Below, one piece after another: positions 8,434 to 15,453 of a stretch of DNA of 47,132 nt (positions are counted from its first letter, which is position 1; every line of letters starts with the position of its first letter). The stretch is from JAWODU01 sp046483125 (GTDB lineage Bacteria; Verrucomicrobiota; Kiritimatiellia; UBA8416; JAWODU01), in NCBI GenBank assembly GCA_046483125.1, contig JAWODU010000055.1:1-47132 (forward strand). The letters are read 5' to 3'. Position numbers and translations under genes: made by a program. The notes beneath the pieces are model-generated. The model was not told the DNA's origin. It worked only from the letters and a program-made list of their open reading frames with translations, and did no database searches.

Positions 8434-10923
8434 TTATTCCGTAATGATACGGTAATACCTTTTTGCAGTCACGTCCGGATCGGGCTCGGTGTCGGAACCG
8501 TCATCGGTCCAGGAATTTTCACCGAGACTGCCTTCAAAGTTGCTGACCGCCGTTGTCCACGCCTGCGTTCTCAGGATATCACCGGAGTATTGCACCCGGT
8601 ACACAAACGACGCGTCGCCCGGCCACGTCAGCCGTAATCCGTTGGTAACAAGACCGATGGTGTCGATGACGGTCTGTTTTTCATATACATCCAGACCGAG
8701 GTAATAGTCGGGACACAGGCTGTTCGTTTCCCCGCCCCTGACTTGCACATAGTATTCTCCGGGCGGGAGGTTTTCTTTGTATATGGCCGAAAAGCTCGCG
8801 TTATTGCCTTCGTCGCTGACGTCCAGCACTGAATTCGTGCCGTTACCGTAAAGCGTTATCAGCGTGTCCCCGTTTACCGGGTCAAGCAGGGGATTAATCG
8901 TGTCGGTCATAATCAGCGCGTTTGCGGTGTTCGACACCGTGAACCTGAACCAGTCCGAGTCGCCTTCGGGATATAACGTGCGGGTAAGGCGCTCTCCCGA
9001 AGTAATGACACGCGCCGTGTTGGTGGAGTTGTCGGGTTCACTCTGGTCGGTTTCGTAAGTTTCAAGGAGGAGTTGATACGAGGTAACTTCAAACCCGTCG
9101 AAATCCCGGACCATTACCCGGTAGGTGCCGGGGGCAAGCTGGTTGGTAATATGCGCTCTTGCGTTCGTGTTGTAGCTGTAGCCCAGGAGATTTGTCCCCT
9201 GACGGAGTTCCATTTCCAGGTACCCGTTCCACTCGCCCATTGTCCGGATACTCACTTTCGTTGAAGGAGAGTTGGTCAGAGTAAACTCCGCCCAGTCAAC
9301 GTCGTTGGACGGATACATGGTTCTGTACTGCATTGAACGCGGTGTTATAACCTTCGCCGCGTTTGTAACGTTGTCCGGCTCGTAGACGTCGAGGGTATTC
9401 AGCACGGCGAAATGAAATCCGTACCGAGGAACGGAAGCGCCGCTGTAACTTTCAACACTGGCGTAGTAATCTCCGGCAGGCAGATTTGTAACGAAAAAGG
9501 AATATGAACCCCCGCCGCCTGAATCTTCCGCGATCTGACCTGCCCCGTCGTCGTATAGCCGCAGGTAAGTGTTTGTCGCGCCCTGGACCGTGAACTGCAC
9601 AGTCGAGGTTGCAGTAAGCCCGAAGGAGACCCAGTCGATGTCGCCGCCGGGCGAAAGGGACCGATACTGCAGTTCGCCCTCGGCAATTGAGGATGCCTGC
9701 GAGGAGACATTATCGGGCTCGCAGTTGTCCCAGACCTCCTGTTCGGCGGTAAGCGCCTTCCATGCGTTCAGCCTGCCGGAGCCGTAGTATTGATTCCACC
9801 CCCTCGCGTCGTAAGAGTGGGCCCGGCCGTCCACTTTGTCACAGCCGGCCTCCAGCATGCGGCGCACTTCGAGTCCGCTCAGCGATGAATCGCGGGAGAT
9901 GATGAGCGCGGCCCCCGCGGCCGCCTGCGGGCACGCCACGGATGTTCCCGAACGGTACACGTAGTTTGTGTCGACGGGGCGGCTGTAACCGTTGGTGCCC
10001 GTCCGGTCCGTGGTGAGAAGGGAACTACTGCCTCCCCCGGCCGGGCACACGAGAGAGAGCGAAGGCCCGTAATTCGCGCGCGTGGATCTCCTGTCATAGT
10101 CGGACGAGCCGGATACGCTTACGACCTCCGGCACGGCGGCGAGGCCGCTGGTATACCTGCGCATTATCCCGTCGTTGCCGAGCGCGGCGAATATCACGCA
10201 CCCTTTGCCGTCACGGCCTTCGGTGAGCGCGTAATTGAGCGCGTCGTACACTTCGTCGTCGGGCTCGCCGGTTGCCACGCTTATGGAAAGCACGTCAGCC
10301 AGGTCCGCCGCATACCTTATGGCTTCCGCCCAGAGGCTGTTTGAGGCCGCGGCGCCGAATATGCGGATGGGCAGGAACCTGCACCGGTGCGCCAGCCCGG
10401 CCACCCCTTCGCCGTTGTCGGCGACGGCCGAGACAAATCCCGCCACGGCGGTGCCGTGATTGTCGTCGAGAGTCGCCGGCGAGGGGTCATTGTCGTTGTC
10501 GATAAAATCCCATCCCCGCCAGTCGTCGACGTAGCCGTTGAGATCGTCGTCGATGCCGTTGGCGCTCTTGCCGCCTCCGTACTCGCCCGCGTTCAAGAAT
10601 ACGTTGCTCGAGAGATCCGGGTGCGCCATGTCGAACCCGTCGTCGAATATCGCGATTACGACCGTTGACGTGCCCCTGGTGATGTCCCATGCCTTCTCGG
10701 CGCAGACATCGCGGTTGAACATGCCGCCGCCCTGCCCGGTATTGTGCAGATGCCACTGGTGTCTGAACAGGGGATCGTTCGCGGGTAAAAAGCACTTCCA
10801 GTGCCTTCGAACGCGGGGGGATCGAGGGCGGGGGGCGCGCAAGGCGGGGGGAGAAAAGGGTTCGCCCCGCGCGGGGGATATGAGGGCGAAAATAAGGCCG
10901 GGCAGTATCAGGAACAATTTCAT
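8434..10923 (-). CDS. Secreted subtilisin-like serine protease (S8) with PPC-type domains
   Basis: From the chosen start the protein has 829 residues with a signal peptide (MKLFLILPGLIFALISPARG). The open frame extends 21 codons further up, but that part lies in a repeat and lacks signal-peptide features. The peptidase domain, about 55-390, has the catalytic Asp94 in AIFDDGFD, His156 in DDNHGTAVAGF and Ser328 in RSGTSVACP, with Asn250 as oxyanion residue. It is followed by three related beta-sandwich units each starting with EPDN and holding a D-W-x-x-F core, typical of bacterial pre-peptidase C-terminal (PPC) domains. The last 75 residues end in RYYRIITE, a tail common in secreted PVC proteins. 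It should act outside the cytoplasmic membrane. No PEP-CTERM or LPXTG signal is visible. Confidence 0.9.
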   Translation of the reverse strand: MKLFLILPGLIFALISPARGEPFSPPALRAPRPRSPRVRRHWKCFLPANDPLFRHQWHLHNTGQGGGMFNRDVCAEKAWDITRGTSTVVIAIFDDGFDMAHPDLSSNVFLNAGEYGGGKSANGIDDDLNGYVDDWRGWDFIDNDNDPSPATLDDNHGTAVAGFVSAVADNGEGVAGLAHRCRFLPIRIFGAAASNSLWAEAIRYAADLADVLSISVATGEPDDEVYDALNYALTEGRDGKGCVIFAALGNDGIMRRYTSGLAAVPEVVSVSGSSDYDRRSTRANYGPSLSLVCPAGGGSSSLLTTDRTGTNGYSRPVDTNYVYRSGTSVACPQAAAGAALIISRDSSLSGLEVRRMLEAGCDKVDGRAHSYDARGWNQYYGSGRLNAWKALTAEQEVWDNCEPDNVSSQASSIAEGELQYRSLSPGGDIDWVSFGLTATSTVQFTVQGATNTYLRLYDDGAGQIAEDSGGGGSYSFFVTNLPAGDYYASVESYSGASVPRYGFHFAVLNTLDVYEPDNVTNAAKVITPRSMQYRTMYPSNDVDWAEFTLTNSPSTKVSIRTMGEWNGYLEMELRQGTNLLGYSYNTNARAHITNQLAPGTYRVMVRDFDGFEVTSYQLLLETYETDQSEPDNSTNTARVITSGERLTRTLYPEGDSDWFRFTVSNTANALIMTDTINPLLDPVNGDTLITLYGNGTNSVLDVSDEGNNASFSAIYKENLPPGEYYVQVRGGETNSLCPDYYLGLDVYEKQTVIDTIGLVTNGLRLTWPGDASFVYRVQYSGDILRTQAWTTAVSNFEGSLGENSWTDDGSDTEPDPDVTAKRYYRIITE

Positions 10924-10973
10924 ATATTCACAGTTTCTTGTGATTTTTGAATAGAAGTAAGTACTCAGGAGAC

Positions 10974-11075
10974 AACTACGAAACACGCGAAAGGCGCGAA
11001 TATCCTCCCGCGTTTCGCGGGAGGATTGGTTGAGTGATTTTCCGGTTTTCGTGTTTTTCGCGGATTTCGTAGTTT
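10974..11075. repeat. Gene-less miniature of the GxxExxY element
   Basis: The left arm AACTACGAAACACGCGAAAG (from 10974) and the right arm ending GGATTTCGTAGTTT (to 11075) are inverted copies of one sequence. Between them is a perfect 10-bp hairpin TCCTCCCGCG/CGCGGGAGGA (11003-11012 and 11016-11025) followed by ATTGGTTGAG. The same order of arm, hairpin, ATTGATTGAG and inverted arm frames the GxxExxY gene at 13451-13927, but here the coding region is missing. Read on the minus strand, the middle still encodes LNQSSRE, matching LNQSSHE at the C-terminus of the GxxExxY protein. The unit lies just upstream of the subtilase gene. Confidence 0.7.
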
Positions 11076-11231
11076 CTTTCCTCCGGACGCTGAGCAGTTA
11101 CGAGTAGAATAGCATAGAAAGCTGGAAAAAACACGTTTTTTACCGCGCCCCCTGCCGCAGGAAGTGAAAAATTGCTCAAAAATGATCGACAGAAGATCCG
11201 GAAAATGTCAAAATTCCTCAGAATTGGAGTA

Positions 11232-11237
11232 TATAAT
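11232..11237 (+). promoter_or_regulatory. Possible -10 box for the 11.4-kb secreted protein
   Basis: A perfect TATAAT lies 4 bp upstream of the inverted-repeat element at 11241-11373. The only -35-like sequence is TGTCAA at 11207-11212, with a 19-bp spacer, which is poor. If it is used, transcripts run through the element into the gene starting at 11412. Confidence 0.25.
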
Positions 11238-11240
11238 GTG

Positions 11241-11373
11241 TAACTTCTCAATAAGGCTCTGGAAAACGGTCTGTCTGTCATCCCGAGCGAAGTCGAGGGA
11301 TCTCAAGGCCAGTGAAGACACTGGAGATTCCTCGACAAGCTCGGAATGACAAGAAGGACTTATTGAGAAGTTA
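11241..11373. mobile_element. 133-bp MITE-like element with perfect 15-bp terminal inverted repeats
   Basis: The ends are TAACTTCTCAATAAG (11241-11255) and CTTATTGAGAAGTTA (11359-11373), exact inverted copies. The interior is a second long imperfect palindrome running from TGTCATCCCGAGC to GCTCGGAATGACA, with CAGTG/CACTG at its tip. The element has no coding capacity and is inserted between a TATAAT box and the secreted-protein gene. A shorter piece of the same interior (GTCATCCCGAGCG) also occurs near 28888, upstream of the first nucleotidyltransferase gene. No clear target duplication is visible. Confidence 0.75.
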
Positions 11374-11411
11374 CTACAATGCGTAAGTCAGCAAGGATGA
11401 GGAACTCCCTG

Positions 11412-12464
11412 ATGAAAACGACTCTTTATTTCGCCTCAGCGATGGCAATTGTTTTGAGCTGTCATGTTGCCGTGTCTTCCGCGCAGGCCAGAGGCGGAGC
11501 GCGCGGAGAGAGAACGCGCACACCCGCCGAGAACACCGACGACGACTGGGGCGACGTGATAGACGTGGGCGTGGACATCGCCTTTTCCGGTTCTTACGGA
11601 GAGACCGTAACTGACGAGAACGGTACATTCTACCACGTATGGGGATACGTATTTTACGAAGACAAGGTGTATCCCCCGGAATACTGGGGCGTGTTTCCTC
11701 TGTATTTCTTCGGCACCGAGGTAGGCGTGGACGTTGCCATACAAAACAGAAGTTCCGTCAGAAAAGCGGACGTGCTGGTGAGAAACGAGTCTTACTGCCT
11801 GCGTACCGACGGCGGCAACGGAGCGGCTTTAATGACCCCGACCGATACCCTGGTCGAGGTGGACCGGGACGGGACCCGGACGGTGGACGCCTCGTTTGTT
11901 GCCGGATATGTTCCACAGGCCGAATCCGGCCTCGACCGTTTTCTCGTAAAGGTTCTGGGCCTGGAAAACGGGGCCGGTTCAGCCGCCGTTGTTTACAATG
12001 AAGTTGAGCTTTCAAGCGGCGGCTCGGCGATAAAGTTCGGAAACCCGACTGAATGTCTCGGGGAAGACGGCCGGGAGGAAACCGACACTTTTACGATTCA
12101 GGCCGACAACGCCGGTCTCACGGTATCGGTTACAACCAAGGCGGGCACGGAAGAGGCGGCCGTAATTCTGAACGGCAACGGTGCGGCGGCGACCGACTCG
12201 CTCGGGTTCGAGGTAAGGCTTGCGAGCGTAGTGGGCAGTGAATATACACTGACGGTCAGGAGCGCGTCCAGCGCCCGGGCGCTCAGCCACGTCGAGTTCG
12301 ATTTCGGCGCCGATGCCGCGATTACCTCGCCAACGGGCGCAGAGGGATACGATATGACGAGGATTTGCAAAGACAGCGTTGTCACCGTCAGGGAAGGCGT
12401 GTTCTGCCCCCCCGAAAACGAGGGCGAGATCCTTGATATCGTCAACACTATCCTGGCCCGATAG
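11412..12464 (+). CDS. Secreted protein of unknown function
   Basis: The protein has 350 residues from the chosen ATG, which gives a clean signal peptide (MKTTLYFASAMAIVLSCHVA) and has GAGGA nine bases upstream; an ATG 33 bases earlier would add a basic extension. The mature part begins with an Arg-rich, Asp-rich linker and then appears all-beta. The C-terminal half has alternating hydrophobic strands (ESEYTLTVRS type) like an Ig or carbohydrate-binding sandwich. I recognise no family. Its last codons (ending ...LAR) and TAG stop sit in a 17-bp sequence that is repeated at 12755-12771, where it encodes the end of the PEP-CTERM protein on the other strand, so an insertion has separated two genes that once overlapped tail to tail. 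Confidence 0.65.
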   Translation: MKTTLYFASAMAIVLSCHVAVSSAQARGGARGERTRTPAENTDDDWGDVIDVGVDIAFSGSYGETVTDENGTFYHVWGYVFYEDKVYPPEYWGVFPLYFFGTEVGVDVAIQNRSSVRKADVLVRNESYCLRTDGGNGAALMTPTDTLVEVDRDGTRTVDASFVAGYVPQAESGLDRFLVKVLGLENGAGSAAVVYNEVELSSGGSAIKFGNPTECLGEDGREETDTFTIQADNAGLTVSVTTKAGTEEAAVILNGNGAAATDSLGFEVRLASVVGSEYTLTVRSASSARALSHVEFDFGADAAITSPTGAEGYDMTRICKDSVVTVREGVFCPPENEGEILDIVNTILAR

Positions 12465-12473
12465 CAGGCTTCT
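12457..12473. repeat. 17-bp direct repeat, left copy (target duplication candidate)
   Basis: CCCGATAGCAGGCTTCT is identical to 12755-12771. The two copies exactly bracket the 281-bp element at 12474-12754. This copy carries the stop codon of the 11412-12464 gene. Confidence 0.8.
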
Positions 12474-12754
12474 GTCAAAGCTGACAGCACGTTTATCTGT
12501 GTAACTGTCCTTTTTCTCAGGTCATTAGCCGTTTTTCGACTCTCTCCCCCTTTTCCCAATACACTTAAACGGTTTCTTAACCGCCACCCTTGCCGCCGCG
12601 GCGGACGCACACCCTTAACCGACTTGCTTACTCGTCATGTGCCGGCCGTTGCAACAGAGTCGTTTAAGCGTATACGACAAAGGGTGGCGGTTAAGTGTGC
12701 GACTAAGTGTCCCAACTCGTCCTACATCCATTTTTCATGGAATTTTTGACACTA
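12474..12754. mobile_element. Dispersed 281-bp element, copy 2, flanked by a 17-bp duplication
   Basis: This is the second copy of the 8181-8420 element. It starts with GTCAAAGCTGACAGCAC and ends with GAATTTTTGACACTA, giving short inverted ends around GTCAAA. The arms CTTAACCGCCACCCTT and AAGGGTGGCGGTTAAG are perfectly complementary here, while copy 1 has one mismatch. It contains about 45 bp after the left end that copy 1 lacks. It is bracketed by CCCGATAGCAGGCTTCT direct repeats. It supplies the stop codon of the PEP-CTERM gene (12752-12754). It has no coding capacity, so any mobility would be in trans. Confidence 0.75.
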
Positions 12755-13447
12755 CCCGATAGCAGGCTTCTTCCCGCGCAATGCCCCCGCTGAGCCGAGA
12801 ACGGCGGCAAGGAGCATCAGCATCTGGCCGGGCTCGGGCACCATGAGCTTGAAGTTGTCTATTCCGTAAAACTGCTGTCCCGTGCCGGTGCGCCAGATAT
12901 ATACCCCTATCCAGTCTATGGAGGCCAGGTCGTCGATGAAGTCCTGCTGTGTCCAGTTGTCCAGCGCGTCCAGGTAGTCCCAGTCGGTGTGGTAAAGGAA
13001 CTTCGGGGAAGTAAGCCCCGTCCACGTTTCAAGCGACATGCTTTCGTCGTTGGAGTCGAAAACGGTGGAGGCCCACACGCGGTTCGTGTCGTTTGTTCCC
13101 GCCCATTGAACCTGGACATAGCCGGGCTGTGTATTGGACGCCCAGAAGTCGAACGCCACCCAGTAGTTTGTGTTCCAGGCGCCGGTGTAGAAGTTGGTGG
13201 AGCCGGTGTAGGGCAGGGCGTAGTCCTTGCCCTCGAACATGCCCACGGCTTCGAGTTCCACCTGCAGGTAGCCGCCGGTGTTGCCGCCGGCTCCGGGGTT
13301 GGAGAGGTTTACCCAGCCTTCGTCGGAGGTCCAGCCGTTGAGGCCGGCTTCGTTCCAGTCCTGCGTGGCCACAACGTAATCCCCCCGCGCCGCGCCGGCA
13401 ATGCAGATAGCGATCGGAAGGACAAACCATATAAAGCACTTTTTCAT
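12752..13447 (-). CDS. PEP-CTERM protein (exosortase substrate)
   Basis: The protein has 231 residues. It has an N-terminal signal peptide (MKKCFIWFVLPIAICIAGAARG) and a beta-rich domain with many Trp and Asp. The C-terminus is VPEPGQMLMLLAAVLGSAG followed by ALRGKK: a PEP motif, a hydrophobic helix and a basic tail, which is the tripartite PEP-CTERM signal. It should be exported, cut by the exosortase at 2396-6514 and attached to the surface or matrix. Its domain is related to that of the 13935-14885 protein: both run ..IGVY-[IV]-x-R..YG-[IL]-DNF-[KN]-L. The open frame reaches 19 codons further up into repeat DNA; the internal ATG gives the proper signal peptide. The last codons were altered by the 12474-12754 insertion: before it, the protein would have ended KKPAIGPG. 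Confidence 0.88.
   Translation of the reverse strand: MKKCFIWFVLPIAICIAGAARGDYVVATQDWNEAGLNGWTSDEGWVNLSNPGAGGNTGGYLQVELEAVGMFEGKDYALPYTGSTNFYTGAWNTNYWVAFDFWASNTQPGYVQVQWAGTNDTNRVWASTVFDSNDESMSLETWTGLTSPKFLYHTDWDYLDALDNWTQQDFIDDLASIDWIGVYIWRTGTGQQFYGIDNFKLMVPEPGQMLMLLAAVLGSAGALRGKKPAIG
12755..12771. repeat. 17-bp direct repeat, right copy
   Basis: Identical to 12457-12473. On the minus strand it encodes KKPAI(G), the last residues of the PEP-CTERM protein. Confidence 0.8.
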
Positions 13448-13450
13448 ATT

Positions 13451-13927
13451 AACTACGAAATACGCGAAATGCGCGAAAGACAAATTGTCAATCAACCACC
13501 CCATGGTTCATGGGATGATTGATTGAGAAATCGTTCATATTCCAGCTTTGGATACTGGCCAAAGTTGACCAATAGTCCCAGGCTCATTCCTGTTGACTTC
13601 AGGTAATTGATAACCTGAGCTCTGTGTTCATCAGGGAGTTTCTTAACAGCCTTGATCTCAAGGATAATGCGTTCAAAACACAGAAAATCGGGTTCATAAA
13701 CCTGTTCAAGCATCTGACCTTTATACTCAAGTGTAAGTCTGGGTTTTTCAACAAACGGAATATCTCGGCGATCAAACTCGATAACGAGACATTCCTGATA
13801 GACAGCCTCCAAAAATCCATTGCCTTTGTCCTTATAGACCTCAAAGCACCCTCCGATAATATTGTAGCTTTCGTCTGGAAAGACAACATGTTCTCCCACT
13901 TTCGTGCTTTTCGTGTCTTTCGTAGTT
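13451..13927. mobile_element. GxxExxY unit framed by inverted terminal repeats
   Basis: The left arm AACTACGAAATACGCGAAAT (13451 on) and the right arm ending GTGTCTTTCGTAGTT (to 13927) are inverted copies of one about 28-bp sequence built from GAAA-rich 9-10-mers. They enclose the GxxExxY gene almost exactly; the first codons of the gene (encoding TTKDTKSTK) lie inside the right arm, and the last lie in a hairpin beside the left arm. The same arms and hairpin without the gene occur at 10974-11075, and a single arm occurs near 15417-15452. This is inferred to be a mobile or gene-conversion unit. No transposase is present. Confidence 0.55.
13488..13526 (-). terminator. Hairpin at the 3' end of the GxxExxY gene
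   Basis: TCAATCAACCACCCCATG (13488-13505) faces CATGGGATGATTGATTGA (13509-13526). On the minus-strand RNA all 18 positions pair if G-U is allowed. It covers the stop codon of the GxxExxY gene and has no U-run, so it may be a processing or structural element rather than a classical terminator. The equivalent hairpin at 11003-11025 has a different sequence but also pairs. Confidence 0.5.
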
Positions 13928-13938
13928 ATACTCCTCAT
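13492..13938 (-). CDS. GxxExxY family protein (PD-(D/E)XK nuclease-like)
   Basis: The protein has 148 residues. The family motif is G-N-G-F-L-E-A-V-Y at about 40-48. A later segment PDFLCFERIILEIKAVKKL has the D...E-x-K spacing of the PD-(D/E)XK nuclease fold. The family is widespread, often in many copies per genome, with no proven function. Its first residues (ITTKDTKSTK) are the translation of the flanking DNA repeat, a feature I know from other family members. The ATG overlaps the stop of the upstream 316-aa protein gene (ATGA, 13935-13938), probably because the unit landed at that gene's end. AT content is higher than in neighbouring genes, consistent with transfer. Confidence 0.85.
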   Translation of the reverse strand: MRSITTKDTKSTKVGEHVVFPDESYNIIGGCFEVYKDKGNGFLEAVYQECLVIEFDRRDIPFVEKPRLTLEYKGQMLEQVYEPDFLCFERIILEIKAVKKLPDEHRAQVINYLKSTGMSLGLLVNFGQYPKLEYERFLNQSSHEPWGG

Positions 13939-14885
13939 TCCACCTTGATCTTGTAGTAATACGGTCCTTTGTTTGTCGCGGTGGAGTCGTAGTATACGTT
14001 AACCGGCGGTGTGGCGGGGATGGCCGTGTAGACCGGGAAGAGACCTTTCAAAAGGTTCGTGCCGCGCAAAATTGAATAACTGCGGTTTTGAGCCGACGGC
14101 CATTTTACTATTATGCCCTCGAAGTTCTCGACCTTGTTTGTGATGTCCAGTTCGACGACCAGGACCGAATCGGCGCGGGTCGGGTCCGTACCCGCCGCGT
14201 ATTCGGCGTAGTTGCTCATGCCGTCCCCGTCGGCGTCTTCTTCGGCGTCCGTATCGTTACCGGCGTCCAGGCCGTAAGTCTCCTCCCAGTAATCCGGTAT
14301 GCCGTCTGAATCGGTGTCCTCCGCCGGTTTCCACCCCTTCAGGTTGAAATTGTCCAGCCCGTATATCTGCGCGTTTCGGAAGCCGCCCCTGAGCACGTAA
14401 ACGCCGATGCTCTTAACCTGCAGGATGTCTTCCTTGAAGAGTTCTTCGGTCGCCGCCGGCCCCAGTGTCCACCCGGCCGAGTAGTCAACGGCGGCGGTGT
14501 ATTCCGTCCACTGGCCGGTTGACTTCACGTCGAGCTTCAGGCGCCATGTTCTGCCGTTTCGACAGTGCAGGTAAAGCTTCAGCGTGCTGGGGCGGGAGTC
14601 CCGAGCCAGGAACCTGAAAGACAGTTCCACAGGCACGGTATTGGTTTCCACGGGTTTCCACACGGCGCACGACTCGGGGTAGGGGTAGCCCTGGGAGGCG
14701 AAGGACATGCGCAGGTAATCGCCGGGGTTATCCACGTTCGCCTTGCCCGAGGCGGTCCAGCCCGAGAGCGTACCATCGTCCCAGGTGTACGTGGTATCAA
14801 CCGGTTCGGTTGCGCCCCGCGCGGCGGTTGCCAGCATCGCGGCAAGCAGCGTTGTCTTTATGTAGTTATTGATGTTTTTTTGCAT
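13935..14885 (-). CDS. Secreted beta-sandwich protein with calcium-binding (TSP3-like) repeats
   Basis: The protein has 316 residues with a signal peptide (about 1-25, ending ATAARGA). Residues about 28-185 are a jelly-roll-like domain related to the PEP-CTERM protein at 12752-13447; both have W..GTLSGW/ ..GLNGW at the start and IGVYV..YGLDNF at the end. Next comes an Asp-rich stretch, DTDSDGIPDYWEE and DADGDGMSNYAEYAAGTDP, the thrombospondin type-3-like calcium-binding pattern common in PVC secreted proteins. The C-terminal 70 residues end YYYKIKVE. It carries no PEP-CTERM signal. It lies in the minus-strand envelope cluster, and its stop overlaps the GxxExxY start. Carbohydrate binding or matrix structure is likely but unproven. 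Confidence 0.8.
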   Translation of the reverse strand: MQKNINNYIKTTLLAAMLATAARGATEPVDTTYTWDDGTLSGWTASGKANVDNPGDYLRMSFASQGYPYPESCAVWKPVETNTVPVELSFRFLARDSRPSTLKLYLHCRNGRTWRLKLDVKSTGQWTEYTAAVDYSAGWTLGPAATEELFKEDILQVKSIGVYVLRGGFRNAQIYGLDNFNLKGWKPAEDTDSDGIPDYWEETYGLDAGNDTDAEEDADGDGMSNYAEYAAGTDPTRADSVLVVELDITNKVENFEGIIVKWPSAQNRSYSILRGTNLLKGLFPVYTAIPATPPVNVYYDSTATNKGPYYYKIKVE

Positions 14886-14995
14886 GTTTTATGCCTGTTG
14901 TCTACTGCTTCTGCCTCCCAGCCCAGCCTTCCGTGCCCCGGACCGTGGGAGGGGTTCGGGTTCTCTGGGTTTTGTGTGTGCGCTTCTCCCCGCGC

Positions 14996-15209
14996 CACGC
15001 ATTTCGTTCGCAAATCGAACCGCGATCTCACCGCTTCTGCTTCGTTTCCGCGGGCTTCGCGTGTACGAATACAGCTCAGCCCGCGGGGCCTTGCAGAAGC
15101 GGCAAGCTTGCGATCCGATTTGCGAATCCTCCGGAAGCGAAATGCGTGACGCAACAGCCCGCATCGCTGGCGGCGACTGGAAGGTTCTCTGCGCCGCCGG
15201 GCGCGATGC
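14996..15209. repeat. Structured interspersed repeat, copy 2 (complete)
   Basis: The outer arms CACGCATTTCG (14996-15006) and CGAAATGCGTG (15138-15148) are complementary, as are CGCAAATCG (15009-15017) and CGATTTGCG (15116-15124). The middle stem is CCGCTTCTGC (15031-15040) with GCAGAAGCGG (15093-15102). The inner stem is CCGCGGGCT (15048-15056) with AGCCCGCGG (15078-15086). A 3' tail hairpin pairs GCATCGC (15161-15167) with GCGATGC (15203-15209). The three nested stems make one long imperfect cruciform or RNA fold. Copies 1 and 3 keep pairing of the inner stem with different bases. Confidence 0.8.
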
Positions 15210-15453
15210 AATGGGAGCAGAGCAGTAGAAACGTTTTTTAATCCCGATCTTCATCTCTTCCCTTTTTGCGGCTTTTTGTGCCTTTTTGCGGCTATTCTCC
15301 TGCCAGCTTACGCGTGAGGACACGCATTACTACAACTTTCCCGACCTATCCTGTAGATCCTGTCTAAAATTCTTCTCTTCTTCCAGTCCTTCCCGCCCTT
15401 CCTGTAAATCTCTCTCCCTTTTCGTTCCTTTCGCGTCTTTCGCAGTTAATCCC
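15210..15453. other. Intergenic DNA with fragments of several small repeats
   Basis: No gene is seen here. It holds CCTTTTTGCGGC twice around 15261-15293, ATCCTGTAGATCCTGT at 15348-15363, CCTGTAAATC near 15410, and at 15417-15452 a single arm of the GAAA-rich repeat (TTTCGCGTCTTTCGCAGTTAA) that also bounds the GxxExxY unit. These are likely remnants of insertions. Confidence 0.5.

Noticed and set aside
10924..10986. The 21-codon N-terminal extension of the subtilase frame
   Set aside because: The extension reads from the miniature GxxExxY element and would place a non-signal sequence before a good signal peptide.
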